From assembly GCF_040779325.2 (NCBI RefSeq), contig NZ_JBFONT020000002.1, forward strand, positions 434,001 through 498,000: a stretch of 64,000 nucleotides of DNA, given 5' to 3'. Both the position numbers and the translations under genes were made by a program. Position 1 is the stretch's first letter. Every line of letters starts with the position of its first letter. Of the stretch, positions 42,298 through 52,008 are shown piece after piece. The notes beneath the pieces were generated by a model that made no database searches, was not told the DNA's origin, and worked only from the letters and a program-made list of their open reading frames with translations. The DNA is from Aestuariibius violaceus (GTDB lineage: Bacteria; Pseudomonadota; Alphaproteobacteria; Rhodobacterales; Rhodobacteraceae).

Positions 42298-42573
42298 TCA
42301 GACGTAGCGAAAGACCGCTGCGGCATAGACGGCGCAAATGACGAGTGCCCAGTATTGGGCCAGATCGGTGAATCCGAGCCAGGCGATGTTGATGAATGCC
42401 GAGCCCAGAAGCGTGATGAACAGCCGGTCGCCCCGCGTCGTCTCGATCCCCAGAATGCCGGTGCGGGGCGTCTCCGGATAGCGGATCGCGAGGATCGTGA
42501 AGGCGATCAGCAGCGTCGCGATGACCGCGAAGAAGGCCGCCGTGGGCCAGGTCCAGGCCATCCAGTCAAGCAT
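42298..42573 (-). CDS. glpU: GlpU, DUF2160 small membrane protein of the glycerol importer
   Basis: A 91-residue protein with three membrane segments. The tryptophan-rich start MLDWMAWTWPTAAFF and RYPETPRTGILGIETTRGDRLF are the DUF2160 pattern. It accompanies GlpPQ in rhizobial glycerol importers and is thought to be part of the membrane complex; its exact role is unknown. It overlaps the end of the extra upstream gene by 8 bases. Confidence 0.92.
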   Translation of the reverse strand: MLDWMAWTWPTAAFFAVIATLLIAFTILAIRYPETPRTGILGIETTRGDRLFITLLGSAFINIAWLGFTDLAQYWALVICAVYAAAVFRYV

Positions 42574-42928
42574 CTGTCTCTCCCTCCTCAGTCTTGGAGT
42601 TCAATTCTGGTAGCGCCTTGTAGGATGAAACCTGTGCGGAAAGGGCCAGCACCACGCCGCCGAGATGTTCTAAGGTATGCCAAGCGAATGTGGCTCGCTC
42701 ATCTAGTGAGCTGGCGATATCGCGTCTAATGTCCAACACGTCATCGTATAAACTCCCGGTTCCCGCCCTTTGAGTGCGGGTCAGGTCGAACGAGGCCTCA
42801 GCGCCGAATGTCCAGTAGAAGTCCTTGTTGGACATATCCAAGTGGGTTTCGCCCCGACGTTCAAGCGCGTCAAATGTTGCGTTGAACCAAGTTCGTATCT
42901 CGCTAAGGGGAACAGAGGTCTCGACCAT
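42566..42928 (-). CDS. Unrecognised 120-aa protein inserted in the glp operon
   Basis: A soluble, helical, acidic 120-residue protein of no family I know. Notable are the aromatic-rich SNKDFYWTFGAE stretch (about residues 33-44), a Leu/Asp/Arg-rich middle, and FAWHTLEHLGGVVLALSAQV (82-101), which is amphipathic with two His. It starts on the last bases of glpQ (ATGA) and ends inside the glpU start, so it is translationally coupled on both sides. Its codon use is less GC-biased than its neighbours'. The known glpSTPQUV order lacks it. Confidence 0.8.
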   Translation of the reverse strand: MVETSVPLSEIRTWFNATFDALERRGETHLDMSNKDFYWTFGAEASFDLTRTQRAGTGSLYDDVLDIRRDIASSLDERATFAWHTLEHLGGVVLALSAQVSSYKALPELNSKTEEGETDA

Positions 42929-43808
42929 CACACCCTCCCCAGGGCGAAGCCCTTGGCGATGTAGTTGCGGACGAAATAGATCACGAGCGCACCCGGCACG
43001 ATCGTCAGCACGCCCGCCGCCGCCAGCACGCCCCAGTCGAGGCCCGACGCCGACACCGTGCGGGTCATTGTGGCGGCGATGGGTTTGGCGTCGACCGTGG
43101 TCAGGGTGCGGGACAGCAGCAGCTCCACCCAAGAGAACATGAAGCAGAAGAACGCCGCCACGCCGATGCCCGACGCGATCAGCGGCATGAAGATGCGCAC
43201 GAAGAAGCGCGGGAAGGAATAGCCGTCGATATAGGCCGTCTCGTCGATCTCTTTCGGGACGCCGCGCATGAACCCTTCGAGGATCCAGACCGCGAGCGGC
43301 ACGTTGAAAAGGCAATGGGCCAGCGCCACCGCGATATGGGTATCGAAAAGGCCCACCGCCGAATAAAGCTGGAAGAACGGCAAGGCGAACACGGCAGGCG
43401 GGGCCATCCGGTTGGTTAGCAGCCAGAAGAACAGGTGCTTGTCGCCCATGAAGCTGTAGCGCGAGAACGCATAGGCCGCAGGCAGCGCGACGGCGAGCGA
43501 GATCACCGTGTTCATCACGACGTAGATCAGCGAATTCACGTAGCCCATGTACCAGGACGGGTCGGTCAGTATTTTCTGATAGTTCTCCAGCGTCGGGTTT
43601 TGCGGCCAGAGAGAGAAGGTGCCCAGGATCTCGGCATTCGTCTTGAGGCTCATGTTCACGAGCCAGTAGATCGGCAGCATGAGAAACAGCAGGTAGAGCC
43701 CCATGACGATGGGCGACCAGTTCATCTGGCGTCGCCTGCGGGTCGCTGTGGCGCCTGCGGTCAGATCGCCGGGGATCGAGGCGGCGCCGGGGGCCGCGGG
43801 TGCGTCGG

Positions 43809-43812
<4 letters not shown>
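42928..43812 (-). CDS. glpQ: Glycerol ABC transporter permease GlpQ
   Basis: A 294-residue permease of the MalG/UgpE class. Six membrane segments are present and the EAA loop reads VPKEIDETAYIDGYSFPRFF. A Pro/Ala/Gly-rich cytoplasmic leader of about 30 residues precedes the first segment. The start overlaps the glpP stop (ATGA). With GlpP it forms the channel for glycerol uptake. Confidence 0.93.
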
Positions 43813-44674
<862 letters not shown>

Positions 44675-44678
<4 letters not shown>

Positions 44679-45745
44679 GCCGCCCCCTCCGGCGCCACGC
44701 GCCAATCATTGCGGTAAATGTTGATCCCGGCGGTATCGAAACGCAGGCGCGGCTCCGCCCCAATCTCGACCCCTTCGCCTGCCAGCACGTTGACCTTCGT
44801 CCCGGCAAGCTCGCCCCTAACGATGCGGTGGCGGCCCACATCCTCCACCCGGGTCACGGTAAAGGGCAGCCCCTCGCCGCCGAGATGCAAGTATTCGGGA
44901 CGGATGCCCAATTGCGCCGATCCCGAAAGCGGATAGCGTGCGCCAAGGGCGACCTCATGTCCGGCAATCGCGGCACGATCACCCGACAGCTCTGCGTCGA
45001 ACAGGTTCATGCCGGGCGAGCCGATGAAATAGCCGACGAAGGTGTGTTCCGGCCGCTCGAACAGCTCTTGCGGGGTCCCGACCTGCACGACGCGGCCGTC
45101 ATACATCACCACGACCCGGTCGGCGAAGGTCAGCGCCTCGGTCTGGTCGTGGGTGACGTAGATCATCGTGTGCCCGAACTCGTGGTGCAGCGACTTGAGC
45201 TGCGTGCGAAGCTCCCACTTCATGTGCGGATCGATCACCGTGAGCGGTTCGTCGAAGAGAAGTGCGTTGACATCTTCACGCACCATGCCGCGCCCGAGAG
45301 AGATCTTCTGCTTGGCGTCCGCCGTGAGCCCCCGCGCCTTCCGGTCGAGGACATCCTCCATTCCGATCATCCGGGCGACGGTCTGCACCCGCTCGGCGAT
45401 ATAGGCGGCGTCGGCGCCCCTGTTGCGGAGCGGAAAGGCGAGGTTCGCGCGGACGGTCATCGTGTCGTAGACCACAGGGAACTGGAAGACCTGCGCGATG
45501 TTGCGCTCGGCCGTCGGCGCATGGGTCACGTCCCTATCGCCGAACAGGATGCGGCCGCGGGACGGTTCAAGAAGACCGGATATGATGTTGAGAAGAGTGG
45601 TTTTTCCACAGCCAGACGCGCCCAGAAGCGCGTAGGCTTCGCCGTCGCGCCAGGTATGGGTCATCTCCTTGAGCGCCCAGTCGTCTTCCTTCGACGGGGC
45701 GTCGAGATAGGAATGGGCCAGCCCATCAAGGGTGATCGTCGCCAT
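44675..45745 (-). CDS. glpT: Glycerol ABC transporter ATP-binding protein GlpT
   Basis: A 356-residue MalK-like ATPase. Walker A GASGCGKTT is near residue 39, Walker B reads ALLFDEPLTVIDPHMKWEL, and the H-loop is YVTHDQTEAL. The usual LSGGQ signature is replaced by LTADAKQKISLGRG, an accepted variation in this subfamily. A TOBE domain follows. It pairs with GlpS as an ATPase heterodimer and overlaps the glpS stop (TGATG). Confidence 0.92.
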
Positions 45746-46830
45746 CAGGCCGCCTCCGCATAAGCTGCCGGCGCGACGAGCGGGCCGTCTTCGGCAAAGA
45801 CGTAGACGTGGCGCGGGTCGAGGTAGACCGCCAGATCCTGCCCCTGCTCCAAGGTGCGGATGCCGTGGACGAGACCCACCCAGCGGTCGCCGTGATGGTC
45901 CAGATGAACGAAGGTTTCCGAGCCCGTGATTTCGGTCACGGCGAGGCGCGCATCGAAGCGCATCGCTTCGGACAGCGGCTCCAGCGACAGGTGATTGGGT
46001 CGGAAGCCGGCGAGATAAGCGCCGTCGGCAAGCTGGGCCAACCGGCCCGCCGCCGCGATCTTCTGACCGTCACCGAAGGTGAGGCCGCCACCGACTTTGC
46101 GGATCTGAAGAAAATTCATGGGCGGATCGGAAAAGACGCGCGCCGTCGTCGCATCGACGGGCGTGCGATAGACCTGGGGCGTCTTGCCGAACTGCGTGAC
46201 ACGGCCCTGCCAGAGCGTTGCCGTGTTGCCGCCAAGCAGCAATGCCTCCTCCGGTTCGGTCGTGGCGTAGACGAAGATTGCACCGGAAGCCTCGAAAATC
46301 CTTGGAATTTCTTCACGCAGTTCTTCGCGCAGCTTGTAGTCGAGATTGGCAAGCGGTTCGTCAAGCAGAACCAGACCCGCCCCTTTGACCAAGGCCCGCG
46401 CCAACGCACAGCGCTGCTGCTGACCCCCCGACAGCTCAAGCGGCTTTCGGTCCAGCATCGGCGTCAACCGCATCAGTTCTGCAGTCTCGCGCACGGCCTG
46501 ATCGATCTGCTCCCGGGACCGGCCCATCAGCTTGAGCGGAGAGGCGATGTTTTCGTAGACGCTCATCGAGGGGTAGTTGATGAACTGCTGATAGACCATG
46601 GCGATCTGGCGGTCCTGCACGCGCATGCCGGTCACGTCCTTCGCATCCCAGAAGATCCGGCCTTCCGTCGGATGATCGAGGCCGGCCATTAGGCGCATCA
46701 ATGACGTTTTTCCGGCCAGCGTCGGGCCGAGAAGGACGTTCATCGTCCCTTTCTCGAGCGTCAAGGACGTCGGGTAAATGTGGGTCTCTGCCCCCACGAC
46801 CTTTGTCACGCCGTCAAGCCGCAGCGCCAT
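45745..46830 (-). CDS. glpS: Glycerol ABC transporter ATP-binding protein GlpS
   Basis: A 361-residue MalK-like ATPase. Walker A is LGPTLAGKTSL (near residue 35), the signature LSGGQQQR (near 136), and Walker B LVLLDEPLANLDYKL. The H-loop position reads YATTEPEEAL, so the switch histidine is replaced by Thr; the paired GlpT keeps its His. This asymmetry suggests one active and one weakened ATP site. It lies 48 bases after glpD. Confidence 0.92.
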   Translation of the reverse strand: MALRLDGVTKVVGAETHIYPTSLTLEKGTMNVLLGPTLAGKTSLMRLMAGLDHPTEGRIFWDAKDVTGMRVQDRQIAMVYQQFINYPSMSVYENIASPLKLMGRSREQIDQAVRETAELMRLTPMLDRKPLELSGGQQQRCALARALVKGAGLVLLDEPLANLDYKLREELREEIPRIFEASGAIFVYATTEPEEALLLGGNTATLWQGRVTQFGKTPQVYRTPVDATTARVFSDPPMNFLQIRKVGGGLTFGDGQKIAAAGRLAQLADGAYLAGFRPNHLSLEPLSEAMRFDARLAVTEITGSETFVHLDHHGDRWVGLVHGIRTLEQGQDLAVYLDPRHVYVFAEDGPLVAPAAYAEAA

Positions 46831-46878
46831 CGTTCCTCCCTTCCGGATCCCGGGCAGCTTATCCGCCTCTTTGATCCG

Positions 46879-48480
46879 CTACTCGGCTGCGAGCGCCTCC
46901 GTTTTGGCCCGCTGCTTCGTCATCCAGTCGTCTAAAGCTGCGATGGCCTCCGTCTCCAAACGCAATCCCAGTTTCGACCGGCGCCATACGACATCCTCCG
47001 TCGTCCGCGCGTATTCCTTATCCATCAGCCACTTAACTTCCCGCTCCGTCAAGGTGGCCCCGAAGTCTTTGCCAAGATCTTTCGCTGATTTGGCCCCGCT
47101 GAGCATCTTTTTCGCCTCTGTCCCGTAGGCGCGGATCAGACGGCGCGCCCAGCGATCGTCCAGAAACGCAAAGTCCGAGATTAAGCTTTCAACCAAGCGG
47201 TCCTTCTCGGTGACCTTGAAGTCTCCGCCAGGCAGCGGCACCTCGGCGGTCCACTTGTCGGGGGTTCCGGGGAAGAACGGCGCGATCTTGTCCATCGCGC
47301 TTTCGGCGAGGCGCCGGTAGGTCGTGATCTTTCCGCCGAAGACGTTCAGGACGGGCGCGCCGCCCGCATCGTCGACCTTGAGCGTATAGTCGCGCGTCGC
47401 GGCAGTCGCGCTGGAGGCGCCGTCATCGTAGAGTGGTCGGACGCCGGAATATGTCCAGACCACATCTTCTGGCGTGATCGGATTCTTGAAGTACTGCGAA
47501 GCGAAGTCGCAAAGATAGGCGATTTCCTCCGGTGTTGCTTCAGCCTTTCGCGCGGGATCGTCGTGTTCGGCATCGGTCGTGCCGATCAGCGTAAAATCCT
47601 GCTCATACGGGATCGCAAATATGATCCGCCCATCGGTGCCCTGGAAGAAATAGCACTTGTCGTGGTCATAGAGCTTCCTGGTGACGATGTGGCTGCCACG
47701 AACAAGGCGAACGCCCTCGCGGCTGTTCGACCGGACGACACCGCGAATGATCTCGCCCACCCAAGGACCGCCGGCATTGACGATCATGCGGGCCCGATGC
47801 GTGGTCTGATCCCCATCCACCTCGGTCACGATCGTCCAGTGATCCTTGGTCCGCTCAGCGGAAACGACGCGTGTCCGGGTCATGATCTCGGCCCCGCGCG
47901 CTTCCGCATCGCGGGCGTTCAGGACGACCAGTCGGGAATCCTCAACCCAGCAATCCGAATACTCGTAGGCCTTCTCGAACTTGTCCTTCAGCGGCGCGCC
48001 TTCCTTGCCGTGCCGCAGATCCACGGTGGCTGTCGAGGGCAGGATCTTCCGCCCGCCCAGGCTGTCATACATCAAAAGCCCCAGCCGGATCAGCCAGGCT
48101 GGGCGTCGGCCTTTCATCCAGGGCATCACGACGTTCAGCAGCTTCGATGTCGGCGTCTCGCCCTCGAACCGCATATCCTTATGGTAAGGCAGCACAAAGC
48201 GCATAGGCCAGGCGATGTGTGGCATCGCCCGCAGCAGGACCTCCCGCTCGATCAGCGCCTCGCGGACCAGCCGGACCTCAAAGTACTCGAGGTAACGCAG
48301 GCCGCCGTGAAAGAGTTTGGTCGAGGCGGAAGAGGTCGCACTTGCCAGATCGTTCATCTCGGCCAGCCGGACGCTCAACCCGCGCCCGGCCGCGTCCCGC
48401 GCGATCCCGCAGCCGTTGATCCCGCCGCCGATGATAAAGAGATCCACAATCTTTTCGGCATCCTGGCTGTCTGCCGGCAT
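46879..48480 (-). CDS. glpD: Glycerol-3-phosphate dehydrogenase (aerobic, FAD)
   Basis: A 533-residue membrane-associated flavoenzyme that oxidises glycerol 3-phosphate to dihydroxyacetone phosphate and feeds the quinone pool. The FAD loop is VDLFIIGGGINGCGIARDAA (residues 13-32). HGGLRYLEYFEVRLVREAL and the C-terminal DAO_C part are typical. The ATG at 48478-48480 has GGAGGG upstream and gives the normal N-terminus; a GTG at 48543 inside an inverted repeat is rejected. First gene of the operon. No glycerol kinase gene is in the window. Confidence 0.95.
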   Translation of the reverse strand: MPADSQDAEKIVDLFIIGGGINGCGIARDAAGRGLSVRLAEMNDLASATSSASTKLFHGGLRYLEYFEVRLVREALIEREVLLRAMPHIAWPMRFVLPYHKDMRFEGETPTSKLLNVVMPWMKGRRPAWLIRLGLLMYDSLGGRKILPSTATVDLRHGKEGAPLKDKFEKAYEYSDCWVEDSRLVVLNARDAEARGAEIMTRTRVVSAERTKDHWTIVTEVDGDQTTHRARMIVNAGGPWVGEIIRGVVRSNSREGVRLVRGSHIVTRKLYDHDKCYFFQGTDGRIIFAIPYEQDFTLIGTTDAEHDDPARKAEATPEEIAYLCDFASQYFKNPITPEDVVWTYSGVRPLYDDGASSATAATRDYTLKVDDAGGAPVLNVFGGKITTYRRLAESAMDKIAPFFPGTPDKWTAEVPLPGGDFKVTEKDRLVESLISDFAFLDDRWARRLIRAYGTEAKKMLSGAKSAKDLGKDFGATLTEREVKWLMDKEYARTTEDVVWRRSKLGLRLETEAIAALDDWMTKQRAKTEALAAE

Positions 48481-48515
48481 CCATCCCTCCCACTCGGCCT
48501 TGTCCCTATCAAACG

Positions 48516-48555
48516 CTTGGGGGCGAGGTGATGCAAGCGACACCTCGCCCCCAAG
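48516..48555. repeat. 15-bp perfect inverted repeat upstream of glpD
   Basis: CTTGGGGGCGAGGTG and its exact complement CACCTCGCCCCCAAG are separated by ten bases. It lies 35 bases before the glpD start and 22 bases after the lipoprotein gene. It could end the lipoprotein transcript or act in the glp leader. There is only a short T run after it. Confidence 0.8.
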
Positions 48556-48577
48556 GCAGCCTTTCCATGGATCTAGC

Positions 48578-49105
48578 TCAGCAGGGGGGGAGATCCTCTA
48601 CTTCTAAAACATCGAGAGCACGCCTGACCGGTGTCGGCCGGATCAGGGGGAGAACGGGACCGTCCTCCTCTAGGGTCATCGAGACCGCGAGACGCGCCCT
48701 CGGCGCAGGCCCCTCATCGATCAGGCATCCGCCGACACCGATGCTGAGGCTTCCGGTCGTGCCATCCTCATCCTCTGCCTTCCAGGTGCGGATCTGGCTT
48801 TGCAGGTCCCGGAATCGCTCAAGATCGCCTTCGGCAATCCGAAAGGTTTCAGCCTCGCCCGCCTGGCCGCGCTCCAGAACGAACGTGCCCTCCACGCTCT
48901 CATCCTGTTCGTCCCGAACGCCCCCAAGTTGAAGGATCGCGCTGTCTTCGATGATGCCAATCCCGTCCGGCAGATCCATGAAAACCACGAAGCCCGCCGG
49001 ATCGGCTTCGATCGGGGAAAGTTGACGCAGCTGAGAGATGGTCGACGGGACGACGGAGGTGCAGGCAGTCAGTCCTGCCGCAAAGAGAATCACAAGAGAG
49101 CGCAT
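48578..49105 (-). CDS. Putative lipoprotein, unknown function
   Basis: A 175-residue protein with a lipoprotein signal (residues 1-15, LFAAGLTAC, lipidation at Cys15). The mature region is acidic and shows SPIEADPAGFVVFMDLPDGI near 30-49, but no domain I recognise. It is divergent from the DUF2975-XRE pair across a palindromic AT-rich region and ends before a long inverted repeat. Confidence 0.72.
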   Translation of the reverse strand: MRSLVILFAAGLTACTSVVPSTISQLRQLSPIEADPAGFVVFMDLPDGIGIIEDSAILQLGGVRDEQDESVEGTFVLERGQAGEAETFRIAEGDLERFRDLQSQIRTWKAEDEDGTTGSLSIGVGGCLIDEGPAPRARLAVSMTLEEDGPVLPLIRPTPVRRALDVLEVEDLPPC

Positions 49106-49130
49106 GTTTCACCTTGAAGATTTTATAATT

Positions 49131-49150
49131 CATGTTTTACATTAAACATG
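49131..49150. promoter_or_regulatory. Palindromic AT-rich candidate operator for the DUF2975-XRE unit
   Basis: CATGTTT and AAACATG are perfect 7-base half-sites spaced six bases apart, within an AT-rich stretch between two divergent genes and about 20 bases before the DUF2975 start. A small Cro-type regulator encoded in this operon is the natural candidate to bind it. Confidence 0.55.
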
Positions 49151-49170
49151 TAATTCAAAACGAGGATATC

Positions 49171-49707
49171 ATGCAACCCCAAGACCGCATCGCCCGTCTG
49201 TCAACTTGGCTTCATCGGGGCACGCTTTTCGTTCTGATCCTTATCCCCTTCGCGTTGCTCTATGTGCTCGCGTCCAATGGTTTTTCGCGCGAAACGCTCC
49301 CGACAGAGTTTCCCGGAGTCACCGTCGCAGAGGATCTATCAGCCACTCAGCTTGCGATGATCCGGCTGGTCGGGCTGGCCCCGCTGCTGATCACACTCTT
49401 TGTACTGGACCAGATGCGCCGCCTTTTTGCGGCCTATCAGGCCAATCGGATCTTCGTTGCGGAAAGTGCCGGGCATCTGCGCTGGATCGGAATTGGCCTT
49501 GTGACTCTCGCGATCAGCCAGATTATTGTTAATAGCATCCAGATCCTGCTGCTCACCTGGTCGAATCCGCCAGGTCAACGCTCCCTCACCGTCGGTTTCT
49601 CCGATGCCGAGATCGGGTTCCTTCTCGCAGGCGGTTTCGTCACCCTGATCGGCTGGATCATGTCAGAGGCAACGCGCCTCGCCGACGAAAACCGGACGTT
49701 TGTCTGA
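49171..49707 (+). CDS. DUF2975 family membrane protein
   Basis: A 178-residue protein with four membrane segments (about 18-38, 70-92, 110-135 and 148-170). The segment between the second and third, LDQMRRLFAAYQANRIFVAE, and the C-terminal EATRLADENRTFV are DUF2975 hallmarks. The ATG at 49171 with GAGG upstream is preferred to an earlier in-frame ATG at 49132 inside the operator. Its stop overlaps the start of the regulator gene (TGATG). Function unknown. Confidence 0.88.
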   Translation: MQPQDRIARLSTWLHRGTLFVLILIPFALLYVLASNGFSRETLPTEFPGVTVAEDLSATQLAMIRLVGLAPLLITLFVLDQMRRLFAAYQANRIFVAESAGHLRWIGIGLVTLAISQIIVNSIQILLLTWSNPPGQRSLTVGFSDAEIGFLLAGGFVTLIGWIMSEATRLADENRTFV

Positions 49708-49943
49708 TGCAGATCATCGTGCGTCTCGACGTGATGTTGGCCCGGCGCAAGATGACCTCCCGCGCGCTGGCCGAGGCGATCGGGATCAGTGAACAGAACC
49801 TCAGCCTCCTCAAGTCCGGCAAGGTCAAGGGCATCCGGTTCGAGACACTGGCCAAGATCTGTGCCGTGCTCGACTGTCAGCCCGGTGACCTGCTGGAGGC
49901 AGAGCCGTCCGAGGACGACGCGACCTTCCTGGAGAGCGCATAA
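49707..49943 (+). CDS. Small XRE/Cro-type regulator (YozG-like)
   Basis: A 78-residue DNA-binding protein, almost wholly a helix-turn-helix (residues 5-65). MLARRKMTSRALAEAIGISE then NLSLLKSGKVKGIRFETLAK is the pattern of regulators paired with DUF2975 proteins. It probably represses its own operon through the palindrome at 49131-49150; that is inference from context. Confidence 0.9.
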   Translation: MQIIVRLDVMLARRKMTSRALAEAIGISEQNLSLLKSGKVKGIRFETLAKICAVLDCQPGDLLEAEPSEDDATFLESA

Positions 49944-49945
49944 GA

Positions 49946-49975
49946 AAACCGCCGCCCGATAAGTCGGACGGCGGT
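49946..49975 (-). terminator. Terminator of tsf
   Basis: On the minus strand ACCGCCGTCCGA and TCGGGCGGCGGT pair in a 12-bp stem with one G-U pair and a four-base loop (49948-49975), followed by TTTTC. It begins about 24 bases after the tsf stop and may also serve the convergent regulator gene. Confidence 0.8.
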
Positions 49976-49998
49976 CAAACCTTTGAGATTTGAGGGGC

Positions 49999-50874
49999 TT
50001 AGACCTGCGCGGCCTTGGCCACCTCGGCGGCAAAATCCTCGGTCTCTTTCTCGATCCCTTCGCCGACCTCGAGCCGGACGAATCCGGTGATCTCCGCCCC
50101 GGCCTCCTTCGCAGCCTGCGCGACGGTCAGGTCGGGATTGATGACGAAGGATTGGCCAAGAAGCGTCACTTCTGAGAGGAACTTCTTCATCCGGCCTTCG
50201 ATCATCTTCTCGATGACCTGTTCCGGCTTGCCGCTCTCGCGGGCGATGTCGATCTGCACCTGACGCTCTTTGTCGACGACGGACGGGTCGAGATCAGCTT
50301 CGGAGAGGGAGGCCGGGTTCACTGCAGCAATATGCATCGCCACCTGCTTGCCGAACGCTTCGTCGCCGCCGGTCATCGCGACCAGCACGCCGATCTTGCC
50401 CATGTTCGGCGCGGCGGCATTGTGAACGTAAGAGACGACGGTCTCGCCCTCGACGCTCGCCATCCGGCGGATCGACATGTTCTCACCAATCGTCGCGATC
50501 TTGTCGGTCAGGACTTCCTGCACCGTCTTGCCGCCCATGTCGGATGCCAGCAGCGCCTCGACATCGGCCGCGTTCATAGCAAGCTTGGCGATGCCGGCCA
50601 CCATTTCCTGGAATTCGGCATTCTTGGCGACGAAGTCGGTTTCGGAATTCACCTCGACCGCAACGCCCTTGCCGCCTTCAACGGCAACCGCGACCAGACC
50701 TTCAGCAGCTGTCCGGCCCGACTTCTTGGCGGCTTTCGCCAGGCCCTTCGTCCGCAGCAGATCGACCGCTGCGTCCATGTCGCCATCGGTTTCAGTCAGT
50801 GCCTTCTTGGCGTCCATCATGCCGACGCCGGTCATCTCGCGCAGTTGTTTCACCTGGGCTGCGGTGATCGCCAT
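49999..50874 (-). CDS. tsf: Translation elongation factor Ts
   Basis: A 291-residue nucleotide exchange factor for EF-Tu. The N-terminal UBA-like domain reads AAQVKQLREMTGVGMMDAKKAL. The core has TDFVAKNAEFQEMV near residue 80. The C-terminal part includes VTLLGQSFVINPDLTV. It follows rpsB by about 80 bases, the classic order. Confidence 0.98.
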   Translation of the reverse strand: MAITAAQVKQLREMTGVGMMDAKKALTETDGDMDAAVDLLRTKGLAKAAKKSGRTAAEGLVAVAVEGGKGVAVEVNSETDFVAKNAEFQEMVAGIAKLAMNAADVEALLASDMGGKTVQEVLTDKIATIGENMSIRRMASVEGETVVSYVHNAAAPNMGKIGVLVAMTGGDEAFGKQVAMHIAAVNPASLSEADLDPSVVDKERQVQIDIARESGKPEQVIEKMIEGRMKKFLSEVTLLGQSFVINPDLTVAQAAKEAGAEITGFVRLEVGEGIEKETEDFAAEVAKAAQV

Positions 50875-50955
50875 TTTGCCTCTCCTTCAAATATGCGGGG
50901 CGCCGGACGGGAGATGCCCCCGCCCGGTAACAGTCTTAAGACAGAAGCGGGGAGC

Positions 50956-51849
50956 TTAGACCTTCTCGCCCGGTTCGCTGTTCTCGATGTCGAGCGGGGC
51001 GTCCTTTTGGGCCGCATCGTCGTGCACGGCTTCGTCCGACAGCTCCTGCTCGACGACTTCCTTCGCGGGCGCGTCGGCCGGCTGGAATTCGGGGTCGGCT
51101 TCCGGGATCGTCTCTTCGCTGCCGTCGACAAGCTCGCCCACGTCGATACCGGCCGCGCCCATCTGGGCGGTCATGCCGTCAAGCGCCGCACGGCTCGCCA
51201 GATCGCAGTAGAGTGCGATGGCGCGTGCCGCGTCGTCATTGCCGGGGATGATGTAGTCCACACCTTCGGGTGAGCAGTTCGTGTCGACGACTGCAACGAC
51301 CGGGATGCCCAGCTTGTTGGCCTCGGCGATGGCGAGGTCTTCCTTGTTCACGTCAATGATGAACAGAAGATCAGGCAGCCCGCCCATTTCACGGATGCCG
51401 CCCAGCGACGCTTGCAGCTTGGACTGCTCACGTTCCATGCCAAGCCGTTCTTTCTTGGTCAGGCCCTCGGCGCCCTGGTCCATCGCTTCGTCGATGGTGT
51501 TCAGCCGGCCGATCGACTTCGACACGGTCTGCCAGTTGGTCAGAGTACCCCCGAGCCAACGGTGGTTCATGTAGTACTGGGCGCATTTCTCCGCCGCTTC
51601 GGCGATCGGCTTCTGGGCCTGGCGCTTTGTGCCCACAAACAGGACCCGGCCGCCCTTGGCGACGGTCTCGCGGACGGCGCTCAATGCCGCATCCAGCATG
51701 GGGACGGTCTGGGTGAGGTCGACGATGTGGATGCCGTTGCGAGCGCCGTAGATGAAGGGCGACATGCGCGGGTTCCAGCGTTGCGTCTGGTGGCCGAAGT
51801 GAACGCCCGCTTCAAGCAGCTGGCGCATGGAAAACTCTGGAAGAGCCAT
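50956..51849 (-). CDS. rpsB: 30S ribosomal protein S2
   Basis: A 297-residue S2. The start MALPEFSMRQLLEAGVHFGH, RWNPRMSPFIYGARNGIHII-type helix, and RWLGGTLTNWQT are diagnostic. The family core ends near residue 235; the remaining 60 residues are an acidic tail rich in Glu, Asp and Ala, longer than in E. coli (241 residues) and usual in this group. First gene of rpsB-tsf. Confidence 0.98.
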   Translation of the reverse strand: MALPEFSMRQLLEAGVHFGHQTQRWNPRMSPFIYGARNGIHIVDLTQTVPMLDAALSAVRETVAKGGRVLFVGTKRQAQKPIAEAAEKCAQYYMNHRWLGGTLTNWQTVSKSIGRLNTIDEAMDQGAEGLTKKERLGMEREQSKLQASLGGIREMGGLPDLLFIIDVNKEDLAIAEANKLGIPVVAVVDTNCSPEGVDYIIPGNDDAARAIALYCDLASRAALDGMTAQMGAAGIDVGELVDGSEETIPEADPEFQPADAPAKEVVEQELSDEAVHDDAAQKDAPLDIENSEPGEKV

Positions 51850-52008
51850 GTGATCGTATCCTTTCCGGTTTCAAACCTCGGCGGAGGATCAGGGTTTCCC
51901 CCAACCGGTGGACGCATACGGGATGTCTCCCCGCACGGCCCGCCTCCGCCTGTGAAGTGAGCGCGCATATAGAGGCCCCCGCGCCGCAGCGCAAGGGCCG
52001 ATTTGCCC

